A stretch of DNA of 6,086 bases from Desulfobacteraceae bacterium (GTDB lineage: Bacteria > Desulfobacterota > DSM-4660 > Desulfatiglandales > Desulfatiglandaceae): contig CP070700.1 in assembly GCA_020349865.1 (NCBI GenBank), positions 725,873-731,958 on the forward strand. Reading direction: 5' to 3'. A program made the position numbers and the translations under genes. The notes under the pieces are model-generated. The model was not told the DNA's origin. It did not search any database and saw nothing but the letters and a program-made list of their open reading frames with translations. Shown one piece after another: positions 1 to 5,776 of the stretch. The stretch's first letter is position 1. Every line of letters begins with the position of its first letter.

Positions 1-196
1 CCAGCGGGCCAAGTTTAAGATGTACCGCCTTTTAAGCGGGACAACCCGGTGAACTTTTCCCGAGCCAATTCGGAGGGAGTTACTTTATATATAGCAGAAG
101 AAAATTATCCTCTGTCTTGTAAAAAGAAGTATTGCAGTAAGTTTTTCTCTGCGGTTTATCCACTACTCAAGGCGACACTACTCCTAATAGTACCTA
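1..196. other. Non-coding stretch downstream of the toxin gene
   Basis: I see no gene here. All frames are broken by stops. The longest open stretch entering from the left edge on the plus strand ends at base 52, too short to recognise as a gene tail. An 8-base direct repeat, CACTACTC, occurs at 161-168 and 176-183. No hairpin followed by a T-run is visible downstream of the toxin stop on the minus strand, so the end of the toxin-antitoxin transcript cannot be placed. Confidence 0.6.
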
Positions 197-583
197 TTAC
201 CAAACTCGTTTAATGGCGTAGGCCGACAGGTGGGTGTCCCGACTCAACAATTGCATATCTTCCACCATGGCCTGTGCGATCAACAAACGGTCAAAGGGAT
301 CCCTGTGATGAAACGGCAGTTTTGTCAATTCAGCACAGTGCGGCATTTCAATAGGTAGCCACTGAATGGCATTGACCACCATTTCATCTTGAATCGTTTG
401 GAGCCATCCTCTTTTCAGGGAGATCTTTCCCAGGCTTATTTTTATACATATCTCCCACAAACTGGCGGCGCTGAAAAACAGCATGTTTTCCGTATTAAGA
501 AAAGTTTGCCGAGCCATTTCGCTGAGCCGGTAGTCGCCAGTGACCAACCAGAGGAAGGCATGGGTATCCAGGAGCACTTTCAT
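197..583 (-). CDS. vapC: VapC-family PIN-domain toxin (type II toxin-antitoxin)
   Basis: This 128-residue protein is a single PIN domain, the usual size for the family. PIN toxins are Mg-dependent ribonucleases that cut RNA (often tRNA or rRNA) and are held inactive by their antitoxin. The acidic catalytic set is visible: D6 in the N-terminal LLDTHAFLW strand, E44 in SLWEI, D95 and D98 in RDPFDRLL, and D116 in the C-terminal LLSRDTHL segment. No key residue is missing, so the enzyme looks intact. The ATG overlaps the antitoxin stop in an ATGA (580-583), and an AGGGA lies 9 bases upstream inside the antitoxin gene, indicating translational coupling. The opening LLDTHAFLW is typical of the VapC subgroup that pairs with Phd-type rather than AbrB-type antitoxins. 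Family call is firm; the RNA target cannot be read from sequence. Confidence 0.93.
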   Translation of the reverse strand: MKVLLDTHAFLWLVTGDYRLSEMARQTFLNTENMLFFSAASLWEICIKISLGKISLKRGWLQTIQDEMVVNAIQWLPIEMPHCAELTKLPFHHRDPFDRLLIAQAMVEDMQLLSRDTHLSAYAIKRVW

Positions 584-816
584 TCCATATATTCCCTGAA
601 GTCGTCAAGGGGCTCGTCAAAATCATCGGCCATGGACAGGATCAACCCCTTGGCATTGCCGATTTTTCTGTCGCTTCGGGCTTCCGGCAGTACCTCCAGT
701 CGGACAACCGGCTTATTACCTCTGGCGATGATGACCTCCCGTCCATTGAGTGCCGCCTGGATCAATTTTGACAGCTGAGTCTTGGCTTCATGAATGTTTA
801 CCTGAAGTGTATCCAT
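580..816 (-). CDS. Phd/YefM-family antitoxin
   Basis: This 78-residue protein is the antitoxin and probable autorepressor of the adjacent PIN toxin. Residues 1-45 fit the Phd/YefM DNA-binding fold: strand-helix V6-NIHEAKTQLSKLI-Q20, then the hairpin GREVIIARGNKPVVRLEVL (25-43). The tail from about residue 55 is acidic and amphipathic (S61-MADDFDEPLDDFREYM-M77). In this family such a tail is disordered until it binds across the toxin active site. The ATG at 816 is supported by a strong Shine-Dalgarno GGAAAGGAG 5 bases upstream. The gene leads the operon and overlaps the toxin by 4 bases. The start lies about 30 bases downstream of a palindromic operator-like site and a near-consensus promoter, as expected for self-repression by the antitoxin alone or with the toxin. 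Confidence 0.92.
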   Translation of the reverse strand: MDTLQVNIHEAKTQLSKLIQAALNGREVIIARGNKPVVRLEVLPEARSDRKIGNAKGLILSMADDFDEPLDDFREYME

Positions 817-821
817 ATCAG

Positions 822-830
822 CTCCTTTCC
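822..830 (-). promoter_or_regulatory. Ribosome binding site of the antitoxin
   Basis: On the minus strand this reads GGAAAGGAG, ending 5 bases before the ATG at 816. It is much stronger than the AGGGA preceding the toxin, which would favour more antitoxin than toxin synthesis. Confidence 0.85.
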
Positions 831-847
831 GCGGTGAACTATTCTTT

Positions 848-870
848 ATTAGCTAATATAGTTAGCTAAT
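848..870 (-). promoter_or_regulatory. Probable antitoxin operator: twin TTAGCTAA palindromes
   Basis: The 8-base perfect palindrome TTAGCTAA occurs twice, at 849-856 and 862-869, with centres 13 bases apart. Together with flanking bases they form a perfect 9-base inverted repeat, ATTAGCTAA/TTAGCTAAT, around a 5-base spacer. One copy lies in the promoter spacer and the other touches the -10 element, so a bound protein would block RNA polymerase. Phd-type antitoxins are dimeric DNA binders known to use paired palindromic subsites in their own promoters. Assignment to this antitoxin is inference from position and symmetry. Confidence 0.8.
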
Positions 871-883
871 TATTATTTGTCAA
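855..883 (-). promoter_or_regulatory. Sigma70-type promoter of the toxin-antitoxin operon
   Basis: Read on the minus strand, the -35 hexamer is TTGACA (878-883), a perfect consensus. The spacer is 17 bases and the -10 hexamer is TATATT (855-860), 5 of 6 matches. The antitoxin ATG follows about 38 bases after the -10, leaving a leader of roughly 30 bases with the ribosome binding site. Such a strong core promoter overlapped by an operator suits a tightly autorepressed operon. Confidence 0.85.
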
Positions 884-949
884 GAAAAACTGCGCGAAAA
901 CGGTCCCATGAGCATATGTGTTTTGGCGAATGAGCCGGGGCGCGATTAC

Positions 950-971
950 AAAAACGTCCATACGGATGTTT
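950..971 (-). terminator. Weak possible terminator after the nitroreductase
   Basis: On the minus strand, about 20 bases after the nitroreductase stop, AAACATCC and GGACGTTT flank a GTAT tetraloop (7 of 8 pairs, one A-C mismatch), followed by TTGT. The stem is short and the T-tract poor, so this is only a candidate. It lies between the nitroreductase and the toxin-antitoxin promoter, where a terminator would be expected. Confidence 0.3.
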
Positions 972-989
972 ATAGAAATATAAAAAAAA

Positions 990-1814
990 CTATCGCCATG
1001 TGATTTGCGCCTCGTTGCGGCGAGGGAGGCGGTGATATTTGTATTTCGGATAACCGATCATCATTGCCCCGAAACAAATATGCCCTTCGGGGAGGCCCAG
1101 TGCCTGTAGCATAGGTGGCCACATGGTGGCTGCGGCGTTAAAGTACCCGGCCCAGCATGCTCCGAGGCCGAATGAGGGAACGGCCAATTCCAGATATGCC
1201 AGAGCGATGGTGCATGCCGCAGGAGCAGTTCGCTCCTCTTTTGGCGCATGTGCCACGATGACGTGGGGCGCCCCGCGGCAGATTCTCTCCATCCCGGACT
1301 CCCAAGAGGCCACGACACGGTCCATGTGCAGCCCCCGGGCAAGCGTCGGCTGTTCTTTCAGCATATGCCGCATCCAATCGATGACATGTCCGGCCAGCCG
1401 CCGCACCTCATCACTATCGTAAATGACTCGCCATCTTACCGGCTGCAGGTTATGGCCTGATGGGGCAAAACGGGCAATGTCAATGAGCTTGGTGAGCAGC
1501 TCACGTTCAACCTGTTTGTCCTTGTAAGTGCGTATAGACCTGCGGGATCGCAAGAAATGCTCAACCTGATTAGTATCAAGGAGCCATTCTTTTCTAACCG
1601 GCGCACACTGGTCCGGAGTCATAGATGTGTGCGACAACGCCCCGTGCGGGCAAACGGCCACACAATGACCGCAATTAATACATAATTCGTCTGCGTCAGC
1701 GGTGGGCGTCGGCACCGCGTCTTTATTCTTCAATTCGATGATGCCCGCCGGGCACTCGGCAACACACACGCCATCTCGCTTGCATTTTTCAGGGTCCACG
1801 ACAAATAGGCTCAT
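990..1814 (-). CDS. Nitroreductase-family flavoprotein with N-terminal ferredoxin domain
   Basis: This 274-residue protein fuses a two-cluster ferredoxin module (about 1-65) to an FMN-binding nitroreductase fold (about 85-274). Ferredoxin motif two is canonical: C45-x2-C48-x2-C51-x3-C55-P. Motif one reads C11-x2-D14-x2-C17-x3-C21-P, with Asp where the second Cys usually stands. In the flavin domain, R91-RSIRTY-Y97 and A117-PSGHNLQPVRW-W128 match the FMN phosphate and ring contacts of the family, and GLGACWAGYF (216-225) matches the later conserved Gly-rich segment. Known relatives are two-electron flavin reductases; here electrons could pass from a low-potential donor through the clusters to FMN instead of from NAD(P)H (inference). 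The substrate is unknown. I chose the ATG at 1814 because AGGAGG sits 7 bases upstream. A longer in-frame start at 1895 would add 27 residues unlike any ferredoxin and would place that ribosome binding site inside the gene. No signal peptide, so cytoplasmic. It appears to be transcribed alone. Confidence 0.92.
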   Translation of the reverse strand: MSLFVVDPEKCKRDGVCVAECPAGIIELKNKDAVPTPTADADELCINCGHCVAVCPHGALSHTSMTPDQCAPVRKEWLLDTNQVEHFLRSRRSIRTYKDKQVERELLTKLIDIARFAPSGHNLQPVRWRVIYDSDEVRRLAGHVIDWMRHMLKEQPTLARGLHMDRVVASWESGMERICRGAPHVIVAHAPKEERTAPAACTIALAYLELAVPSFGLGACWAGYFNAAATMWPPMLQALGLPEGHICFGAMMIGYPKYKYHRLPRRNEAQITWR

Positions 1815-1819
1815 AAATT

Positions 1820-1827
1820 GTCCTCCT
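1820..1827 (-). promoter_or_regulatory. Ribosome binding site that sets the nitroreductase start
   Basis: The minus strand reads AGGAGGAC, with a perfect AGGAGG (1822-1827) 7 bases before the ATG at 1814. This decides in favour of the shorter reading frame over the in-frame start at 1895. Confidence 0.88.
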
Positions 1828-1866
1828 CTTTCAAATAGTTTTTGAATCTGACTGTCCGAGCGGATT

Positions 1867-1895
1867 ACATTAGGTGAAATGAACGTGCCCGTCAA
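1867..1895 (-). promoter_or_regulatory. Candidate nitroreductase promoter
   Basis: On the minus strand TTGACG (1890-1895) and TAATGT (1867-1872) are 17 bases apart, about 50 bases upstream of the start codon. The -35 matches consensus at 5 of 6 positions but the -10 at only 3 of 6. A better -10-like TGTAAT lies three bases further on, at a poor 20-base spacing. The rest of the 323-base gap (1815-2137) holds the inverted repeats described separately and no convincing gene. Confidence 0.3.
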
Positions 1896-1992
1896 GATGG
1901 CATATGTTGGAAGGTTCGGCGGCTTGTTTGTCGATGCCGCGGGCGAGCAGAGGGGGCGCCTGCGAAATACTGGGATTATTTCTCTATGACCT

Positions 1993-2142
1993 ACTAAGTG
2001 TTTCGATTCGCAAATATGATAACGTATGTTTTATAAGTCTAACCTTTGGAATTGCTCACTCGTCTCGGCTGAGCTCGTCGCAGGCAACACTTAGTCCCGA
2101 GTGAATAAATACGTTATCGAATTTATGAATCGAGGGACTAAG
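1993..2142. repeat. Nested imperfect inverted repeats (MITE- or REP-like region)
   Basis: Several inverted matches overlap here. A 25-base segment at 2003-2027 is the imperfect reverse complement of 2109-2133 (21 of 25 matches, sharing TCGATTC and GATAACGTAT). ACTAAGTG at 1993-2000 is the exact reverse complement of 2088-2095. CTTAGTCCC at 2090-2098 pairs exactly with GGGACTAAG at 2134-2142, with an inner ATAAAT/ATTTAT pair at 2105-2110 and 2121-2126. The last arm runs through the stop codon of the DUF429 gene. The centre (2061-2081) matches, in reverse orientation, part of the repeat at 5777-5906. No T-run follows the hairpin on the minus strand, so it is not an ordinary intrinsic terminator. 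It may be a decayed non-autonomous element that inserted at the gene end, or a 3'-end processing structure. Confidence 0.6.
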
Positions 2143-2974
2143 CATAAACATACCCTTCAATGGAATATGAGTCTTTCATTGCCTTTGGGGAAGCGGCTTT
2201 CTTTTTTAGGGCACGAAAGGTTGCCGTGGCGGCTATAACACTGTCTATTCCATTTCCTTCCTTGTCTTCTAATACGGTTTCGTATATGCCCGGTTCGAGC
2301 ATTTGCAGGAGACTTGTTTTTTCTATCTTATTAAGAATACGCCCTCTGTTCGCTCTATGTTCATCCGTCCGGCCTTTGTACGAAATGTATAATTCTAATG
2401 CGATCAAGGTTGAGGCCGGGCAGATTTCAAGTATCCATGGCTTTCCGGCTAAAGGCTCCTGCATCGGGAGAACACATGCACGTTTATTTCGGACAGTTGG
2501 CCTCAGTATTTTCAAAATCCCGTAGTATGTCTGCTTATAGAGGCGCAAGTTATAAGGAGAAAAAGGGGTTTGACTTTCGATGTCGGTTACTCTTTTCAGC
2601 TCTCTTCCGCCGGCGTTCGAAAAGCACGTTCTCTTAAAGTCCTCCGGGTCTTTATAAAGCCCGGGAAATGCATTAATGAAATCCTCCCAACTCCCTTGTT
2701 TGACTAACTTCTCCGGTAAACCAAAAGGGAAATCAAACCCGAACGCCGCATGTTCATTCTGGCCGACGAAATCCTTTAAAGCATCTATACATCTCTCTCG
2801 GTCATTTCCGGAACCCTGGATATCGCTTGCCCTGAAGCAATCTTCGATCAGAAGTTTCTCGCCTTTTACGGTTCCTTTTGAAATCCAGATCTTGTTTCCG
2901 GCATCTTTAGCACCGCTAAAGTCAATACCATAGATGTGAAATGGCAAAAGCATTTGTTGCCAGGTTAACGCCAT
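2138..2974 (-). CDS. DUF429 family protein, predicted RNase H-like fold
   Basis: This 278-residue protein matches the DUF429 family, predicted to adopt an RNase H-like fold; the biochemical role is not known to me. Diagnostic segments are YGIDFSGAK near the N-terminus (D18), AFGFDFPFGLP (D81), ILEICPAST (E183) and GNGIDSVIAA (D244). The spacing of these acidic residues, on an early strand, a middle strand and a C-terminal helix, fits the metal-binding pattern of RNase H-like enzymes, but nuclease activity is inference. The central block (about 95-172) with SWEDFINAFPGLY and SPYNLRLYKQTYYG is the family-specific insertion. The gene starts 3 bases after the stop of the upstream cysteine-rich gene and lacks a recognisable Shine-Dalgarno, so its translation is probably coupled. 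An alternative ATG at codon 8 (2953) is no better supported. Its final codons form one arm of an inverted repeat. Confidence 0.82.
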   Translation of the reverse strand: MALTWQQMLLPFHIYGIDFSGAKDAGNKIWISKGTVKGEKLLIEDCFRASDIQGSGNDRERCIDALKDFVGQNEHAAFGFDFPFGLPEKLVKQGSWEDFINAFPGLYKDPEDFKRTCFSNAGGRELKRVTDIESQTPFSPYNLRLYKQTYYGILKILRPTVRNKRACVLPMQEPLAGKPWILEICPASTLIALELYISYKGRTDEHRANRGRILNKIEKTSLLQMLEPGIYETVLEDKEGNGIDSVIAATATFRALKKKAASPKAMKDSYSIEGYVYA

Positions 2975-2977
2975 TTC

Positions 2978-3520
2978 TTAGCGCTGAGCCCTGACGTCTC
3001 CTTTTTCCGGGAGAACAAACTCCCACTGACACCACGCATCGTCAGGGTGGGGACCCGGGGGACAGAATATACATTGAACCTTTACCCTCGGATCAATCAC
3101 CCGGATCACATTTTCGAAACATGCATCAAAGGTGGGTTTACAGGGGAACTCACCCATACCCGCTTTGACTCTATTTTCCTGTGGAGGGCAGCGTCTGCAG
3201 GTCCAGAGTGCGTGATTGACTGACATATCATATTCGTACCCGAAACTTGCCGACCAGCTCATGAGGTTGATCGCCCTTATGACGTTTTCAAGCCCTTCAC
3301 TCAGATTGAGGAGATCTTTGATCCGCCTGGCCTCAATTTTAGATCCGATCTGCCACATCCTGACATCCAGTTCCACAGCAGCATCAAGGCCGTACTTTTC
3401 CTCAACACCGCTGAACCAGAGGCCGTCAACCGTTACCCAGTTACGCGAATGCATTTTTATGAGTTCTATCAGGGTCTCTTTCGACAGTTCTTTCAGTTCC
3501 CCCTCAACCGGATTATCCAT
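2978..3520 (-). CDS. Cysteine-rich conserved protein, DUF6125-like (tentative)
   Basis: This 180-residue cytoplasmic protein has no signal peptide or membrane segment. The N-terminal half is helical and polar, with the recognisable run KETLIELIKMHSRNWVTVDG (14-33) and then WFSGVEEKYGLDAAVELD. I associate this pattern with a small uncharacterised family (DUF6125 in my recollection), which may be distantly related to L-2-amino-thiazoline-4-carboxylate hydrolase-like proteins; neither link is certain. The C-terminal half carries seven cysteines: C108-x2-C111, C127, C134, C150-x2-C153 and C164, suggesting a zinc or iron-sulfur site (inference). Other notable residues are GEFPC (123-127) and FCPPGPHPDDAWCQWEF (152-168). 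The ATG at 3520 follows AAAGGAG by 6 bases. It leads a two-gene unit with the DUF429 gene. No function is assigned. Confidence 0.75.
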   Translation of the reverse strand: MDNPVEGELKELSKETLIELIKMHSRNWVTVDGLWFSGVEEKYGLDAAVELDVRMWQIGSKIEARRIKDLLNLSEGLENVIRAINLMSWSASFGYEYDMSVNHALWTCRRCPPQENRVKAGMGEFPCKPTFDACFENVIRVIDPRVKVQCIFCPPGPHPDDAWCQWEFVLPEKGDVRAQR

Positions 3521-3526
3521 TTCTTT

Positions 3527-3533
3527 CTCCTTT
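3527..3533 (-). promoter_or_regulatory. Ribosome binding site of the cysteine-rich gene
   Basis: AAAGGAG on the minus strand ends 6 bases before the ATG at 3520. It is the only strong ribosome binding site for the two-gene unit, since the DUF429 gene downstream has none. Confidence 0.8.
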
Positions 3534-3593
3534 GAAAAGCCATTATGAATTTGGCGCTCCCTTCAGCCCCGATAACGGGATCTCGCCCCTTCA

Positions 3594-3621
3594 CTTACAA
3601 GCTGCAGGCAATGCCGGTCAA
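3594..3621 (-). promoter_or_regulatory. Candidate promoter of the DUF6125-like/DUF429 pair
   Basis: On the minus strand TTGACC (3616-3621) and TGTAAG (3594-3599) are 16 bases apart and lie about 75 bases before the start codon. The match is 5 of 6 and 4 of 6. No convincing terminator is seen between here and the transglycosylase stop at 3711, so readthrough from that gene is also possible. The same gap contains a run of seven G at 3693-3699 and a small CCCG/CGGG hairpin near 3568-3579. Confidence 0.3.
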
Positions 3622-3710
3622 GATCTTAAAAAAATCTATCACGGCTGAAATGGGAGTGTAAATATCATATTGTATGGGTAACCAAATATTGAGGGGGGGT
3701 ATTATGCGGG

Positions 3711-5687
3711 TTAGAGTGCCACGGTCCCTGGGTCGCCATCTGCCAGTTTTTCCGCCACCGGGACCACCAGCTTCTGTGACCATCTCAAATCATTAAAGTC
3801 CACTTCCGGATTATATTTTTTCAAAAGCCAGAGCGGCATCTTGAATACGTCATTGCAGAGTGTCCAGATATTGTCTCCATTCTTGACTCGATATGTATTT
3901 ACCGTTTCGATTTTGTAAGCGTTAAAAAAATCTTCTTGTATCTTTTTGTGGTATACAAACCGTGCTTCTTCAAACTGTTCTTTGGCGGTCCTATCAAGCG
4001 GTATATTGTCTTCCTGATGTATTCGTAAGTCCCCGCGGTAATCAAAGCCATTCAGTCGCCGGATTTTCTGTGTCGGGATTCCCAGCCACTCCGCGTAATG
4101 TCCCAGCGTTTCCTCAATTTCTACCTGAATAATTCCAATTTGCTTGCCGCGCTGTGTCATGATCCGCTCAACCTGAAGGTTGCCTGCTACCATAACCTGA
4201 TTAACCGAAAATTCAGTTGCGGGGACCCTGGCCTCGAATGCGGAAGGCGAGTGCGGGGGCGCCTTCTCGAGTGGCTGTGCGGGCTTTGGCCTGTTTGCTG
4301 AGACAAGAACAGGGGCGGTATCACGGTCAGTTTCCCCCAAATCAGGCTTTTCGTCCGGCACCGGTAACCGCAGATTCTGTCTGACGTAAATGGTGCCCCG
4401 GGAATTGAGATTGTTGGCCAGAATAAGGTCAGACACCTTGAGACCATGGAGCTTTGCAATTTTCGCGACGGTGTCACCCCTTCTTACCCGGTGAAAGCGA
4501 CTGGGCTTCTGTCGAGATTTATAGAAATCCTTTGGCACTTCGGCAAATGAACCTAGCTGGTTTTGTGGGGCATGAGCCGGCAAGCGCAGTACATATCCCT
4601 TGGGCACATGTTTTTGACCATCAAAAACCGGCGGCCGCAGAGAGGAGTTGAGTCTCCGGATAGTAGGGATATCCACTTTAAAGTATTGAGACAGGTCTTT
4701 AACGGAAACATAACCCTCAAGTACCACCTCCCGGGTTTCAATCGGCGCATCTAATTGGATCATGCCGAAATATCGCTTATAATTTTTTGCTACTTCCCTT
4801 GCTGCCAGAAATTCTGAGTAAAAATTCCTGGAGGCGAACTTAAAGATCCGGCTTCTATAATCCTTAAAAACTGCTTCATAGCTGCCTTTGGCCCTTTTTG
4901 CGCGCAACATACCTGCAATGCCGTGATTATAGGCTGTAATTGCCATTGGCCAGTTTCCCAGTTTTTTATAATTCTGCTTGAGCAATTGTGCTGCTGCCTT
5001 AGATGATTGAATGGGATCCCGCCGCTCATCCAAGACATACCCTACGGTCATGAATTGTTTGCCGGTGAAACGAGTGAATTGCCAGATGCCTGCGGCCCCA
5101 AATTTGCTGTAGGCTTTTGGGTTGAAAGAAGACTCCACATGTGGCAGATAGGCCAGGTCCTCCGGCAGACCGTGTGAATGAAAAATTTCCCTAATCTCTT
5201 CAATATAGGCCCCGGAGCGAATAAGCCCTTCCCGAAAGCGGTCTTTCTGGCCTATCTGGCAGCGGATTCTGTGCGCAGCCTTTCGGAATGTGGCTTGATC
5301 CGCCTTCGGTCCGAACAGGGCTGCTATACGTCTTGCTTCGGTATCTTTTGTATCTGAGGAAGACTCATTTCGTGCCAATCTCGCCAAAATCTTTTTGTAC
5401 TTAATCCTGGCATTTTTAATCCGCTTTCTATTGATTTTTTGTGCCCCATGCCTTTCGGGGGCCAACAGTTCTATCACGTCATAGATGATGTGTACGTTTT
5501 TGCTGTCATGGAGAATCCCCTGTGTCGTTGGGTATTTGGTGTAGACATCGGTCCAGAAATCAACATTAGGCTCTGTGCTGGGATAGACAGGAAAAGGGTC
5601 TGGGGTAGCGAAAAGCTCAGTACTGTTAAGCGAACTGGCCAAGAATAAGAGGAAAATCAGACTGGCTTTCAGATATTTTCTTTTCAT
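3711..5687 (-). CDS. mltD: MltD-like membrane-bound/periplasmic lytic murein transglycosylase with LysM modules
   Basis: This 658-residue protein cuts peptidoglycan glycan strands between MurNAc and GlcNAc, leaving 1,6-anhydro-MurNAc ends, in the periplasm. A signal peptide opens it: MKRKYLK, a hydrophobic run SLIFLLFLASSL, then likely cleavage near LFA/TP at residue 27. There is no lipobox Cys, unlike E. coli MltD, so it is probably not a lipoprotein. The SLT domain spans about 150-300: catalytic E185 in LPHVESSFNP, S194-KFGAAGIWQF-F204, DERRDP (220-225) and AITAYNHG (249-256). Four LysM-like modules follow at about 318-370 (degenerate), 398-442 (best match, HRVRRGDTVAKIA), 519-564 (degenerate) and 598-644 (YRVKNGDNIWTLC). 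A proline-rich linker (about 445-490) separates the middle two. E. coli MltD is about 450 residues, so this is a longer variant. I prefer the ATG at 5687; a GTG two codons upstream (5693) is also possible. No clear Shine-Dalgarno precedes either. Confidence 0.92.
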   Translation of the reverse strand: MKRKYLKASLIFLLFLASSLNSTELFATPDPFPVYPSTEPNVDFWTDVYTKYPTTQGILHDSKNVHIIYDVIELLAPERHGAQKINRKRIKNARIKYKKILARLARNESSSDTKDTEARRIAALFGPKADQATFRKAAHRIRCQIGQKDRFREGLIRSGAYIEEIREIFHSHGLPEDLAYLPHVESSFNPKAYSKFGAAGIWQFTRFTGKQFMTVGYVLDERRDPIQSSKAAAQLLKQNYKKLGNWPMAITAYNHGIAGMLRAKRAKGSYEAVFKDYRSRIFKFASRNFYSEFLAAREVAKNYKRYFGMIQLDAPIETREVVLEGYVSVKDLSQYFKVDIPTIRRLNSSLRPPVFDGQKHVPKGYVLRLPAHAPQNQLGSFAEVPKDFYKSRQKPSRFHRVRRGDTVAKIAKLHGLKVSDLILANNLNSRGTIYVRQNLRLPVPDEKPDLGETDRDTAPVLVSANRPKPAQPLEKAPPHSPSAFEARVPATEFSVNQVMVAGNLQVERIMTQRGKQIGIIQVEIEETLGHYAEWLGIPTQKIRRLNGFDYRGDLRIHQEDNIPLDRTAKEQFEEARFVYHKKIQEDFFNAYKIETVNTYRVKNGDNIWTLCNDVFKMPLWLLKKYNPEVDFNDLRWSQKLVVPVAEKLADGDPGTVAL

Positions 5688-5776
5688 AACCACAGTCTTA
5701 CGCGAGTTTAATTATCTTTCGATGGCGATTGATTTAGTTCTCAATTATGATGTTTTTTTAAAAAGTCTTATGGACG

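Noticed and set aside
161..183. Direct repeat CACTACTC, two copies 15 bases apart
   Set aside because: Only 8 bases and two copies, with no associated gene or symmetry; easily chance.
389..778. Plus-strand 129-codon ORF opposite the toxin-antitoxin genes
   Set aside because: It is antisense to two firmly identified genes and has no domain of its own.
1830..1846. Small palindrome TTCAAA-5-TTTGAA just upstream of the nitroreductase ribosome binding site
   Set aside because: A 6-base AT-rich inverted repeat is expected by chance, and no regulator gene is nearby.
1815..1895. Upstream in-frame extension of the nitroreductase (27 extra residues)
   Set aside because: A perfect AGGAGG lies 7 bases before the internal ATG at 1814, and the extension does not resemble ferredoxin sequence.
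1879..1989. Plus-strand 36-codon ORF starting MNVPVKMAYVGRFGG
   Set aside because: It has no well-spaced ribosome binding site, is very short, overlaps the candidate nitroreductase promoter, and its slight TrpB-like GRFGG is too little to support homology.
1904..2104. Plus-strand 66-codon ORF
   Set aside because: It runs through the inverted repeats, has no ribosome binding site and no recognisable domain.
2090..2142. Intrinsic terminator for the DUF429 gene
   Set aside because: The 9-base stem is good but the loop region is 35 bases and no T-run follows on the minus strand.
2160..2525. Plus-strand 121-codon ORF opposite the DUF429 gene
   Set aside because: It is the antisense shadow of a gene with clear family motifs.
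3595..3783. Minus-strand 62-codon ORF overlapping the 3' end of the transglycosylase gene
   Set aside because: It starts inside the real gene in another frame, has no ribosome binding site and a low-complexity Gly/Arg start.
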